Part shown: positions 12,101 through 19,500 of the stretch, one piece after another | Layout: every line of letters starts with the position of its first letter | Numbering within the stretch: the first letter of the stretch is position 1 | Source of the DNA: Effrenium voratum | Lineage: Eukaryota > Sar > Dinophyceae > Suessiales > Symbiodiniaceae | DNA: 64,000 nt | Assembly (NCBI GenBank): GCA_963377175.1 | Contig: CAUJNA010001213.1 | Location: forward strand, 124,001 to 188,000 | Reading direction: 5' to 3' | Notes under the pieces: model-generated | Told to the model about the DNA's origin: nothing | Seen by the model: the letters and a program-made list of their open reading frames with translations, nothing else | Database searches by the model: none | Program-made: the position numbers and the translations under genes

Positions 12101-15100
12101 AGGATGTCTTCTAACACCCCATGGGTTCTTACCTTAAAATGGATGTTATTTTCCCTTGTTGGTGTTGAAAGGAATTCATCACTACTGGAAATATGTTGTT
12201 TATTTAATTTTTCCTGGGGCCCGGAGCTTGTGAAGGGCTGGAACTATCGTTTTTGTTTTTTCCTTTTGAATATTGTTTGAATTCCAAAGGGACACCCTCA
12301 AAACAAAACATTTCAATGGACTTAAGCCGACTTTAGAGCCCTAATTAGGGTTCCATTTCGGTGCTCAAATTATGGGAGCCCCTCCCCCCAAGGAAAACAA
12401 AATAGCTTTTGAATCCCATCCCAAAATAGGGTACCCTCGAGAAAGCAGACCCTCGAGAGGTACATGTGACGTTTGATGTCTTTAGTGTGACCGGCTCAGC
12501 CCGCTTTGGAAGCCTGGAAGCCTAAAAGCCTAAGATCGAGGACCTTTGGCTTCTTCGGAGAGAAGAGCCCAGCCAACTGGACCCTGGATCTACCCATAGG
12601 AAAAAAGGGGCGGGTCTCATCCACAATCTCATTTTGGGGCTGCAATTTGTGCATCTACCTCAGAAAAGTTGGAGTGCACTCATAGTCGTGGGTTGCAATC
12701 ATCGGTTCTGAGGGGGCATTTACCACACGTTGCACTGTTTGGGGCTGCAAGGACACCACTTTTTCTAGGTTTTGGTATCTTCCGGATCCAGCCGTAGTTT
12801 TTGTTTTGGATGCAAGAACCCCATCTTTTTTTTCTTCAGGTTTCGGTGTCTTCCGGATCCAGCCCTCGTTTTCACGTGGATCTCGCCAGGCGGAAGCTGG
12901 CGGCCATCGAGGAGCTCCGCGAGGCGGAAGAAATTGGAAGTCCGAGACTTTGGGATCCAACCCACGGGTGTTGCGCGTAAAACACCCTGGGAATCTCCCC
13001 TCCCCAAAAGTGTGTTTGTTGTTTGTTATGTTTTTGTTGTTGTTTGTTATGTTTTTTGTTGTTGTTTGTTATGTTTTTTTTTTGTGTTTGGTTGTTTGTT
13101 ATGTTTTATCTTCTTGTTTTTTTGCTGTTATTTGTTGTTATGTTTTTTGTTATTAAACTAGGATCCAATAAATTTGCTGTTTGGGTTTGTCAGAGAGAAA
13201 AAACAAAGGGGGAATTGTTTCCCCAGTTCAAAAAACATGTGTTGAAAGTTGTGTGTTCCCTGAAACCCATCCAAAAAAACAGCCTAGAACAAGGACACTT
13301 CCTGGTCCAACCGCGATGGTGAATTGCAGTAATTGAACGGGGGTACTCTTTTTTAGGCGACCCCCAAGACTTGTGGTTTCCCTCTTGGTTCCCTTTAAAA
13401 CCAAGAAGGAGTAGCCTCAAAAATTCACGTTATGACCTTACTCTTTGGCTTTTTTTAGTGGCAAAGACAATCCGCTTGGACTTGTTTTGGCCGGCCGGAA
13501 ATGAGTCCGCAGAGAGACCCATTGGGTTACTTCTGCCTAGATTCTTAGGCTTCCGTGTTCCGCTTTGGGTTTGTTTGCGAGGCGGAGCAGTCGAGGGATC
13601 TGCCCCTCATCGAGACGCTGCTGGCACAGGCCAAGCGGCTCAGGGTGGACCCGGACGTCATCAGCGCAGCCGAGGGGGTGCTGGAGAGGCCGGTGGTTCT
13701 CAGCTGTCTGGCTCCATAGGTTGTTAGGCTGTTGAGTTGGTTTCGCATCCCCGGAAATGTGTTTAGCTTTTGAGTTGGTTTAGTGGTGGGGTTGCCCTTT
13801 TAACCCACAAACAGTTTGACTTTGAACAGGAGATCTGAGGCCAGGAACGTCGTTTGTTTTCTTCCCCCCGCTGGTTTTGACGGGAAGTTATCACTATTGG
13901 AAGTATGCTTATTCTTTCCAGAGGACTTAAGCAAATGAACAAAGGTGCTCAGTTGCGATCTGAACTGTTGGTTTCCCAACTGTTTGAACCATGTAAGTTG
14001 TCAATGTCCCTTCAAGTGAGAGTGCGACCGAGGCAGAAGTGTAGTAGTTTTTCTCCCTGAGTCGGTCCTCTTTCTAGGTTGGCTCAGATGAAAGCAAAGA
14101 CAACCACGAATTTCGAAGTCCCCTTTATGACCCTCACAGTGCTCACTATTGGTAATTCAGAGGATGCCTCGCAAAACGAGCATGAGGCTTCGCACAATTA
14201 GTTTTGGTTGACGGTTTTCCTTCAACCTCAGAGCCAGGTGTTTTGGAAAAGCGCACCAGTTCAAACTGTGTTTGTGTTGCTTATTTTTGTTGTTTTTCCC
14301 CGTAGATTTGTTTTTATTTTATTTTATGGGGAATCTCGTGCGCTTGCCTTCCCAAATGATGTGCCAGGAGTCCCTAATTCATATCCCAGCACCTTCAAGA
14401 ACAATTGAATTGGTGTGTCAAATTTAATCGGACAGAGTCCTTGAACGGTGGTGTTGCCTTTTGGCATGCAAAGGGCGACCAAAAGGGGAAGCCAATTTTA
14501 GGGCGCTCTAACTTGAGGAGCAGCGGTGAAATCCACTTGAGCCACACTCAACACCGATTCGGGTAGAAGCTTAAGGAGGATCCCCTTGCCATAAATCGCG
14601 GAGATCTCCGCCCTATAATTCCTGAGGCCCGGCTTTTTCCGGGTACTTCGCCCCATTTTGGCACCGGAGCGGTTTTGAGCAAGTGCCATCCACTGGGCTT
14701 CTCCTTCGCTCGGCTTGAAACCGTAGGGAGCTGGGGATCCAACGCTTCGGGCTGAAGCACGGCGTGGTGATCTTCAAGCGAGACGGCCAGCACCTGCCCA
14801 TCCCCTTCCAGGAGCGGAAGGGGGCAAAAATGGCAAGCGGAGTTCACCGGATCTGCGTGATGTTTTTTGTTTTTCTCTGGTGTTTTCTTTCTTTGTTTTG
14901 TTCTTTCTCTTTTTAAACGGGTTTGGTCCATAAATTTGTCAAGGGTTTTCGCCTGGGCTCGTTGCCTGAGGATGGATCTAGGTGGATCCACCACACTTTC
15001 TTGTTGCCTCGAGATGGCGAGTCGACAGAATCTGAGCGGCTCTGGGAAGTGTTTCCTTTGGTCCAGAAATGTCAAGGCCCCAGCTGTTGGTTGTTTCATG

Positions 15101-15759
15101 TCCAGGTGCTTTGGGCAAGTCCTTGTCGGCTTAGATTTTGACTTAAGGCTCCCCGTGATCGAGGAACCATGAGGTAAGGGTGATTTCCCCCAATCCATCA
15201 GAGGTCCTTCTTGCAATATGCAGCTAGCCACTGTTTAAGGAGTCTATACCTCGTTTTCTCCTTGGGGTCGTGGTTCGGGGGTCGTGCAAGTCATCTCAGA
15301 AAAGAGATTGGCCATCTGGCCTTTGGCTCGTATTGGGTTCCGCTGGGGGCCTACGTGGGGGGCCACCCACCACAAGATCAATGGTCGAGTAGGGCCTCTC
15401 ACCAAACTTCCAAGCTCAAAGGGAGGGTGGAAAGCCCAATGCAAGACTTCTGTTTCCTCTTGAGATGTTTCAAGGGCAAAATTTGCTGAACCCGGGGCAG
15501 AAAGTGGGGTCCCTTTCTGAGTTGTTCTTTGAGTTTCGTCCAGCATTTAACTTGTTGCTCTCTCTTCTTTTTTTTTTGGGGGGGGGAAGCCCTAAGCCAT
15601 TCCTGGGGAAAAGAAGAAGCACAGACCATGAGAGAATGCCAAGAAACAAACGGCTTGATGAATCCGTCGACAATCATTTTTGCTCGCTTTGGGTTTGCAC
15701 GGGGTTCGCTAGGAGCGTTTCCGCAGCGAAGACATCTTCGAGCTGATGATCGGCGCGCC
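56..15759 (+). CDS. Multi-exon gene (5' part): alpha-helical repeat protein
   Basis: About fourteen short GC-rich islands on the + strand read as one frame-consistent chain. The joined product is a charged helical protein with recurring blocks: leucines spaced as in LRTLLAEL, then a Val/Ile turn such as VPQEEIDKA or LRVDPDV, then an Ala-rich helix. Comparable helical repeats occur in many dinoflagellate proteins, but I cannot name a family. Most joints are phase 0; 12046/12890 is phase 2 on both sides, which supports the chain. Donors are GA (161, 634, 1197, 2332, 3780, 6845, 7332), GC (5911, 9029, 12924) and GT (12047, 13693). The first exon is cut by the window edge or starts upstream. The chain may continue into the bestrophin exons from 16537; no in-frame stop separates them. 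Function unknown. Confidence 0.55.
574..633 (+). CDS. Exon: helical repeat (20 codons)
   Basis: The acceptor CTTTGCAG ends at 573. The exon reads [20 protein letters not shown] and stops at a GA donor (GATCCG, 634). Joined to the previous exon it gives a continuous amphipathic helix. Length 60 bp, phase 0 on both sides. Confidence 0.55.
1101..1196 (+). CDS. Exon: helical repeat (32 codons)
   Basis: The acceptor AG is at 1099-1100. The frame reads [17 protein letters not shown] and on to RTRLMRA, then a GA donor (GACGAA, 1197). The two other forward frames give unrelated Arg/Gly/Pro-rich peptides. Phase 0 on both sides. Confidence 0.6.
1456..1555 (+). repeat. Introner-like element, family A copy 1
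   Basis: This copy runs from GGTGCCCTTCT through the family core (AATAGACTACAG, CCTTATTCTAACC) to the 3' end TACTGGAGGACCTAG. It lies inside the predicted intron 1197-2265. The 5' CTAGGTCC arm is degraded in this copy. Confidence 0.7.
1905..1993 (+). repeat. Inverted-repeat element, family D copy
   Basis: The element runs from GGTGGCTCAAAATTAG to TTTTTTGAGCCACAGCCAA. Its ends are inverted repeats of one another (TGGCTCAAAA against TTTTGAGCCA). Its core (GTCCATGTTTCCAC, GGTTCCATTTTGGTACC) recurs at 60700-60803 and, inverted, at 56099-56218. Confidence 0.65.
2094..2208 (+). repeat. Introner-like element, family A copy 2
   Basis: A near-complete copy: 5' CTAGGTCCCCCAG, core TTTTGGGGGAGGGTTCCCC, then ATTAGACTGCAG and CTTATTCTAACC, and 3' CTACTGGAGGACCTGG. 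The termini are inverted repeats (CTAGGTCC against GGACCTGG). It lies in the same intron as copy 1. Confidence 0.75.
2266..2331 (+). CDS. Exon: helical repeat (22 codons)
   Basis: The frame reads [20 protein letters not shown] and then VQ, followed by a GA donor (GAAATG, 2332). Several AGs in the GAGGGAGGAG run could be the acceptor; 2264-2265 keeps phase 0 with the exon at 1101. The open frame continues to about 2390, so a longer exon is possible. Confidence 0.5.
2378..2486 (+). repeat. Intron repeat, family H copy 1
   Basis: The copy runs from GCATTTTGCCAAGGGATG (spaced TTAGGACTTTAAC) to AAGCAACCGAG. It shares its start and end with 53076-53226 and most of its core with 5647-5761. An internal palindrome pairs AAAAGTT with AACTTTT. 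The 3' CAACCGAG can supply an acceptor AG. Confidence 0.65.
2901..3002 (+). repeat. Inverted-repeat element, family C copy 1
   Basis: The 5' end is CTCACTTCCTGAGTTC and the 3' end CCACTCAGCCAGTGAG. The core is GGAAGACCATGTTAGTGG followed by a run like TTTGGACTTTTTTGG. The ends are imperfect inverted repeats. Other copies are at 6482, 31268, 40887, 43341 and 50328. Confidence 0.65.
3457..3630 (+). repeat. Family G element followed by family D fragment
   Basis: At 3457-3551 is a family G copy (GACTGCTATTGGGGG, TTAAACCCACAAAAA, GTGATCCACTTTTTGCAG, GTCGTTGCAGCAACCAAG). It runs into a family D fragment (TTCCATTTACCAGGGC, GGGTACCTATTTTTGA). This looks like nested or adjacent insertion within the intron before 3678. 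Confidence 0.55.
3678..3779 (+). CDS. Exon: helical repeat with perfect 42-bp in-frame duplication
   Basis: The exon encodes [14 protein letters not shown] twice (3678-3719 and 3720-3761, identical at the DNA level), then DLREAI. A GA donor follows (GACCAG, 3780). Phase is 0 on both sides, so the duplication adds 14 residues without a frame change. Without it the neighbouring exons still join into a regular repeat. Confidence 0.65.
3857..3978 (+). repeat. Introner-like element, family A copy 3
   Basis: This diverged copy begins CTAGCTCCTGGTGCCC, contains AAAATAGACTACAGC and ends TACTTGGAGGACATA. It lies in the 2-kb intron 3780-5814. Confidence 0.65.
3979..5136. other. Intron interior, no coding signal
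   Basis: Nothing exon-like stands out on either strand. At 4700-4800 there is a diverged copy of the repeat found in tandem at 36800-37330 (shared words GATTCGATTCCGCCTG, TTCCCATGGTTTC). At 4888-4958 is a degraded hairpin of family E, with CCTGGAGTC and GGAGACTCCAGG ends. Confidence 0.5.
5137..5250 (+). repeat. Family J element; inverted partner of 49450-49580
   Basis: The segment (AATGTTGACCCAG, GTCCCACTATTCGGGGGG, CACTAAAAGGGGACACC, CCTATTAATCAACCAGGGG) is the reverse complement of 49450-49580 over about 110 bp with few differences. No coding frame is seen. Confidence 0.7.
5516..5640 (+). repeat. CCAT tetranucleotide microsatellite
   Basis: Interrupted CATC repeats start at 5516 and become a pure run at about 5575-5637. 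A second CATC patch is at 5762-5806. Open frames here (IHPS or DGWM peptides) only translate the repeat. Confidence 0.9.
5647..5761 (+). repeat. Intron repeat, family H copy 2
   Basis: The copy has GGACCTTAACTTTTTGCC, then AACTAATGAATTGG, TTCCGTATTAAACCACTG and AAAGTTGGCAACTTTTAG, and ends TTCGCAACCGAG. It abuts the second CATC patch in front of the exon at 5815. Confidence 0.65.
5815..5910 (+). CDS. Exon: helical repeat (32 codons)
   Basis: The frame reads [20 protein letters not shown] and on to LRADVAQ. The acceptor is CTCGAG (5813-5814); the donor is GC at 5911 (GCGCGT), with a GA alternative at 5900. It joins in phase 0 to the exon ending LREAI, giving a regular helix-turn-helix period. 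Confidence 0.6.
6482..6600 (+). repeat. Inverted-repeat element, family C copy 2
   Basis: It shares CTGAGTTCATGGACTT, GGACCATGTTAGTGG and CGGCCAGTCCACTCG with the other family C copies. It lies in the intron before 6800. The 3' arm is degraded. Confidence 0.55.
6800..6844 (+). CDS. Exon: acidic helical segment (15 codons)
   Basis: The exon reads [15 protein letters not shown] between an AG at 6798-6799 and a GA donor (GACCAA, 6845). Phase 0 on both sides. Confidence 0.5.
7305..7331 (+). CDS. Possible short exon EAKVLLAPE
   Basis: An AG at 7303-7304 is followed by nine codons and a GA donor (GAATTG, 7332). A longer reading to 7340 ending at a GC donor is also possible. The call rests only on frame, composition and phase, so it is tentative. 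Confidence 0.35.
7687..7714 (+). repeat. GA dinucleotide microsatellite
   Basis: A run of about 13 GA units within an intron. Confidence 0.9.
8975..9028 (+). CDS. Exon: helical repeat (18 codons)
   Basis: The exon reads [18 protein letters not shown]. The acceptor is CACCGAG; the donor is GC at 9029 (GCGACG). It joins in phase 0 to the exon at 11958 to give [17 protein letters not shown], a smooth repeat unit. Confidence 0.6.
9080..9190 (+). repeat. Inverted-repeat element, family B copy 1
   Basis: The ends are CTCAGTTGTTCAAAGCCGACC and its partner GGTCCTTTGGGCAACTGAG. The core holds CCAAAAGGTTAACCTTTT. It begins about 50 bp after the exon ending at 9028. Confidence 0.8.
9960..10545 (+). 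repeat. Minisatellite of about 120-bp units
   Basis: About five imperfect units share GACGTCGGCTGCAGGGTGCC, TGAATTTGGGGTA(AGG), TTTGCCTAGGTCA and GGGGCTCTTAACG followed by GGAGAACAAACAACG. Units vary in length and the last ones are truncated. Confidence 0.8.
10680..11180 (+). repeat. Dispersed short repeat (GATGCTGGAAATGCA-like)
   Basis: Related words recur at about 10686, 10811 and 11157, separated by AT/AC-rich sequence. No reading frame is conserved between them. Confidence 0.4.
11402..11480 (+). repeat. Intron repeat, family F copy 1
   Basis: It carries GGCTTTTAACGGGAACC, TATCACTACTGGACATAT and GAGCTTAAGCAAATGGAAG. Full copies elsewhere (43640-43751, 29626-29731) begin with the inverted arm CTTCC(A/G)(T/C)TTGCTTAAG. 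Confidence 0.65.
11958..12046 (+). CDS. Exon: helical repeat, canonical GTGAGT donor
   Basis: The acceptor GAGCCAG is at 11951-11957. The frame reads [20 protein letters not shown] and on to VARS, ending in phase 2 (GA) at a canonical donor GTGAGTC (12047). The completing G comes from the exon at 12890. This is one of few GT donors in the chain. Confidence 0.65.
12890..12923 (+). CDS. Exon: helical repeat (phase 2 start)
   Basis: It begins with one base completing Glu, then [11 protein letters not shown]. The acceptor is CTCGCCAG; the donor is GC (GCGGAA, 12924). It joins in phase 0 to [14 protein letters not shown] in the next exon. Confidence 0.65.
13013..13160 (+). repeat. T-rich tandem repeat (GTTTGTTATGTTTT units)
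   Basis: Four to five imperfect units of about 25 bp. The low-complexity peptides it encodes ([11 protein letters not shown]) are not genes. Confidence 0.8.
13582..13692 (+). CDS. Exon: helical repeat, motif [19 protein letters not shown]
   Basis: The acceptor TTTGCGAG ends at 13581. The frame reads [20 protein letters not shown], then [19 protein letters not shown] at 13693 is the chosen donor; GA alternatives exist at 13675 and 13684. This is the clearest repeat unit of the protein: helix, Val-Asp-Pro turn, helix. Confidence 0.65.
13862..13943 (+). repeat. Intron repeat, family F copy
   Basis: It contains GGTTTTGACGGGAAGTTATC, ACTATTGGAAGTATG and GAGGACTTAAGCAAATG. It lies in the intron 13693-14730. 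Confidence 0.6.
14731..14813 (+). CDS. Exon: non-repeat segment with [18 protein letters not shown]
   Basis: The frame reads [20 protein letters not shown] and then HLPIPFQ. Coding-type composition is strong. A GC donor at 14814 in phase 2 can join the exon at 15727 to give FQDEDIFEL; a GA donor at 14812 is the alternative. It is no longer the helical repeat. Domain not recognised. Confidence 0.5.
15727..15759 (+). CDS. Exon: [13 protein letters not shown]
   Basis: The acceptor TTTCCGCAG ends at 15726. The frame reads [13 protein letters not shown] with a GC donor at 15760 (GCACGA). The exon may extend further (PARRAAF). Product unknown. Confidence 0.45.
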
Positions 15760-16536
15760 TCGGCCCGCACGACGCGCGGCTTTCCCAGACATTTGGGAGA
15801 TCATAACCTAGCTCGTGGTTGGAAGGGAGCCAAGGCGCTGGTATCAAGATTTGCCTCCAGGGAGCTATTGAGCTGCCAGGAGTTCTGTGAGGACATGGGT
15901 TACTGCCACCTCCTAAGATGGAAGTGCACTGGGCTCTTTGCGGAAGGAATGTAGGGGTTTGTGAACTTTCTGTTTGGGAGGGAAAATGGGGGAGGGGGGG
16001 GGAATGTTTCATGGCAGGGAACAAAAGTCACATCCATTTGTGGTGGCGTTCGCTTGATGTCTCCAACTTGGCAAGCGAAGGGCGCCTTAAATTAAACCGA
16101 AGCAGCAAATTGTGCAATTGGTTTATCCTTACGCTACATGATATACCGCAGCTGTCGCAACAATTCAAGCAGCAGGCCTCCCACGGGGACCGGGAGATGG
16201 GAGTTTTGTGAGTCCCTTCGTGTTTAAAACAGTCCTCACTATTCACCATGAAACCGGTGTGTAGGCACGTTATGTTTTCGTTTTGACCTAACCTTGTAAG
16301 CATAGTTCTTTGGAACCATGTTTAGGGGCTCAAACATGTTGGTGAGATTCTAAGTCCCCATGGGGGGGTTGTCAAAAGCATTTAAAAGGGGCACCCGGGT
16401 TGGGGGCCAATTTTTGTTGACAAACCCCCCCCCCCCCCCCCGCGCACATGGGGAAATATGGGGAACCAGCGAAGTGGTGGTTCTCCTTTTGGTTTCCCTA
16501 GCGAACCCGAGCCTCCAAAGAACCGACAAACACGAG

Positions 16537-16585
16537 GTGTACCGCAGCCGGACCCTGCAGCAGGTGGCAGTGCCGGTGGGGATTT
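16537..16585 (+). CDS. Bestrophin exon 1 (VYRSRTLQQVAVPVGI)
   Basis: The acceptor is CACGAG (16535-16536); the GC donor is at 16586 (GCGCTT), phase 1. The split codon with the next exon gives Phe, so the joint reads VGI-F-GSV, like the segment before the conserved GSV of bestrophins. The frame stays open upstream (TDKHE), so the exon may start earlier. Confidence 0.45.
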
Positions 16586-19500
16586 GCGCTTTGGAATGCA
16601 ATCCCGGATCGGTTCACTCGGATGCTAAAGCATGGGGGTTGACCAATATATTCCGTTCGGCCCCCGAATGACCATGGGTCATTTAACTTCTCGGACATAT
16701 GCTCTTTTTTTCGTGGCTTTCTCAATGGCTATCTTGTGTAAAGGACCCTTTGATCAACCCCCACATGTGGCGTTTTCTCCAAAATAGGGGTGCCCCGACC
16801 AAGACGGCTGGTTGCCCTTCGGTTAGCTTAGTTAACCCACAAAGGTGCCACAAAGTTTGGACATAGTTATTTGATCCCGAGTTTTTGGCGACATCCTTTT
16901 CCCCTTTGCTTTGCTTCTGATGTCCGACGATGGCGGTTGGCTTCCCCCAAGGAAAAGCGGTCTTACAAAACCCGTCAGATTCGAAAGAAGGTACCCTCCC
17001 CAGTTGGTTTGGATATATGTTTTCTCATTTTTTCACGGGGCGAAAAAGCGAATGGAAGTTGGATGAGCCCACCCGGGGGTTTTCTTTTTGGAGGAAAGTG
17101 GTCCAAGCCAGAACTCAATCATGCCCCCATGAGGTTCGCTTCGCGTTTGTGGATGCGAAGCTAAGTCTCACTTTTCCTGAGTTCATGCTGACATGTTTTT
17201 CACTCTTTGGGTCTGGGAAGGCCATTTTAGAATGGCAAGCGCAGGTTTTCTCAACATATTGTCATAGGTGTCCTTTTTGGTTGTTTTGGTTGAAAAATGG
17301 ATGGCGCTGGTTTACTTGGTGTTTTAATCACTACCAGGGGCATCTATTTCCCCGCATCTATTTCCCCTAAACGTACACCTATGCATGTTGTGTGTTGAGG
17401 GGAGGCCCTTTGACATACGCTGCAGTTTTTTCCCATGGAGCCTCCAGGTTCCTTGCAGCCTCTCGCCGGAAAGTGTCCCCAGGGCGATGTTGCCGGCGCG
17501 CGTTTTTTGTTTTGTTTTGTTTTTTTCCTTTTTTTTCTCCTTTGTATGAGTCAGAGAAAGCCAACTAGCAGGGATACAGGGCGAACCAGGGATACGGGCG
17601 GATTCCCCCGTTTGATGCACCTTGACTAAGCTTTATGTGGGAAATAGCGCGAAGGGAATCCCCCCATCTTCCCGCTCCCTCTGGGGGGGATGTCACGGTT
17701 GTGGTTGGGAAACATGTTACAGTACATTTTTGCTTATTGTGGTTTAGTGGTTGAAATCCTCACTGAACTGCTAACATTTAACTTTTTGCTCCCCTGCCAA
17801 CGTCAACCAAGATGCTGCCAGCGGCGCGTTTTTTTTTCTTCTTCCGGTATAAAGCCAGTTGCCCAGTGGCGCCCTGTTTGCCCTTTTTTGGGAAGGGTTT
17901 CATATAGGGTTTCCCTTTAAAATCAAGCAACCAAAAGAAGGATGCCCTTATTCTAACCTCTCGATTGGAGGACCTAGTATGTCGTTTTGTCGCATATTTG
18001 TTGCATGGCCACTTGACATCTGAGTTTTTCGGTCGCCGTCAGTCGGCTCCGTCGGGTTTTCCCGAGGCACCGCTTGGGCAGCGATCTGCGCGGTGGTCGC
18101 CACGCGCTATCAGCTGGCGGAGGGCGCTTGGAGGCGCGCACCGTTGAAGGGGCCCGGAGGGTGGAGGGTGCGAGTTATTGGCGTTTGTGTTGTTTGTTCT
18201 TTGTAGTGTTTTTTTTTAGTCTATTGTTTTTTGTTTTTGGGAGGGTAGGGGGGCAGGGGGGCAGGGGGCAATTGTTCGTTTTATTTGTTGGGGGTTTTCG
18301 AGGGGGGGCGAGGGACCTTCTGGTTTGATTTTTGTGTTGGGGACCTCCTTTGGTAACGGGGGGACCTCCTGATTCGAGCGACCAAACAGAACAACCGGCG
18401 ATTTTGGGGTCCTCTATTTTGAGACAAGCCTGTTTGCGTTTTTTGAGCCATTCTTCGGGTGATCGTGTGGTTTTCGTTTCTGGCATTTGTGAGCCCATCA
18501 TTTGCCAAGTTGTTCAGTGGCACCATGCAGTTCGCCTTGCTTGGCCCTTTTGCGCCTTTGCCTGTGAAGTGTCATTGGGAGACACCCTCATCAATCAGAA
18601 CCCCTTCAATCATGATCAATTCAATCAGAAGCTGTCTCCTTCCCTATTTGCTACATATTTATATATAGAGAGTATTATTTTCGTTCCCTTCACGAAATTG
18701 ATGCTGGCAGAAACTCTGTCAATTTTGGGTGGAATGTCGACTAAGTGATTGCGAATGAGCCCGGGCATTTGAACGAAAAAACAAACAGCAGCATGAACAG
18801 TAAACAGCAGCATGAACAGTAAACAGCAGCATGAACAGTAGCAGACAAGATTTCTGTGCCAATTGCCAAGTCCGAAGCTAGGGGGTTGAACATGGTGATC
18901 TGACGAGCTCTCCTTGTCCTTGTTGAGAATTGGCCCGAGACGGTCCTTTGCAAGCCTCAGTTGTTCAAAGCCGACCTTTTGACCTTTGGGTTTTTCCGTT
19001 TTGGTCCATATTTAGTCATGGCCCCAAAAGGTTAGCCTTTTAGTTGCAGGTCCTTTGGGCAACTGAGAAGCTTTCGGAAGCTGTTGTTTGTTGATTCAGT
19101 TTTCGCTCAACAGCCTCCACCGAAGTGGGGGACGGACCTGTTGAGACGATTTTGTGTGGGGCTTGGGATTCAATGTCTTATTGTTATAGAATAGGACGGG
19201 GGGATTCAATGCTTTTGGGGATCCAATTCCTTTTTTCGGGATCCAAATCTGAAGGGTGTAGCATTGCAATAAATTTCAACCCCAGTTCCTTAAGAATGGG
19301 ACAGGACACTGCCGGAACGTCACCGAACCACCAACCGGGGGTAAGATGAATCTCCGACTGCCCGACCCAGTTGGTCCGTCATTCCGAGGGGTTTGACAAC
19401 ATGTTCCTTTTTGGGTGGTTTAAGCATTGGGCAGATGTTCTCTGAGTGTTTCTGGGTGGAGTCATGTTTGATGTGAACAATTGGGGAACCCTATTTTCCT

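Noticed and set aside
14923..15141. Plus-strand open frame with [18 protein letters not shown].
   Set aside because: It reads plausibly as protein, but no AG/donor pair joins it in phase to the neighbouring exons, and no family is recognised.
14548..15231. A 227-codon minus-strand open frame.
   Set aside because: It is antisense to the coding island at 14731-14813, and the rest is low-information sequence. The + strand island has better coding composition and splice context.
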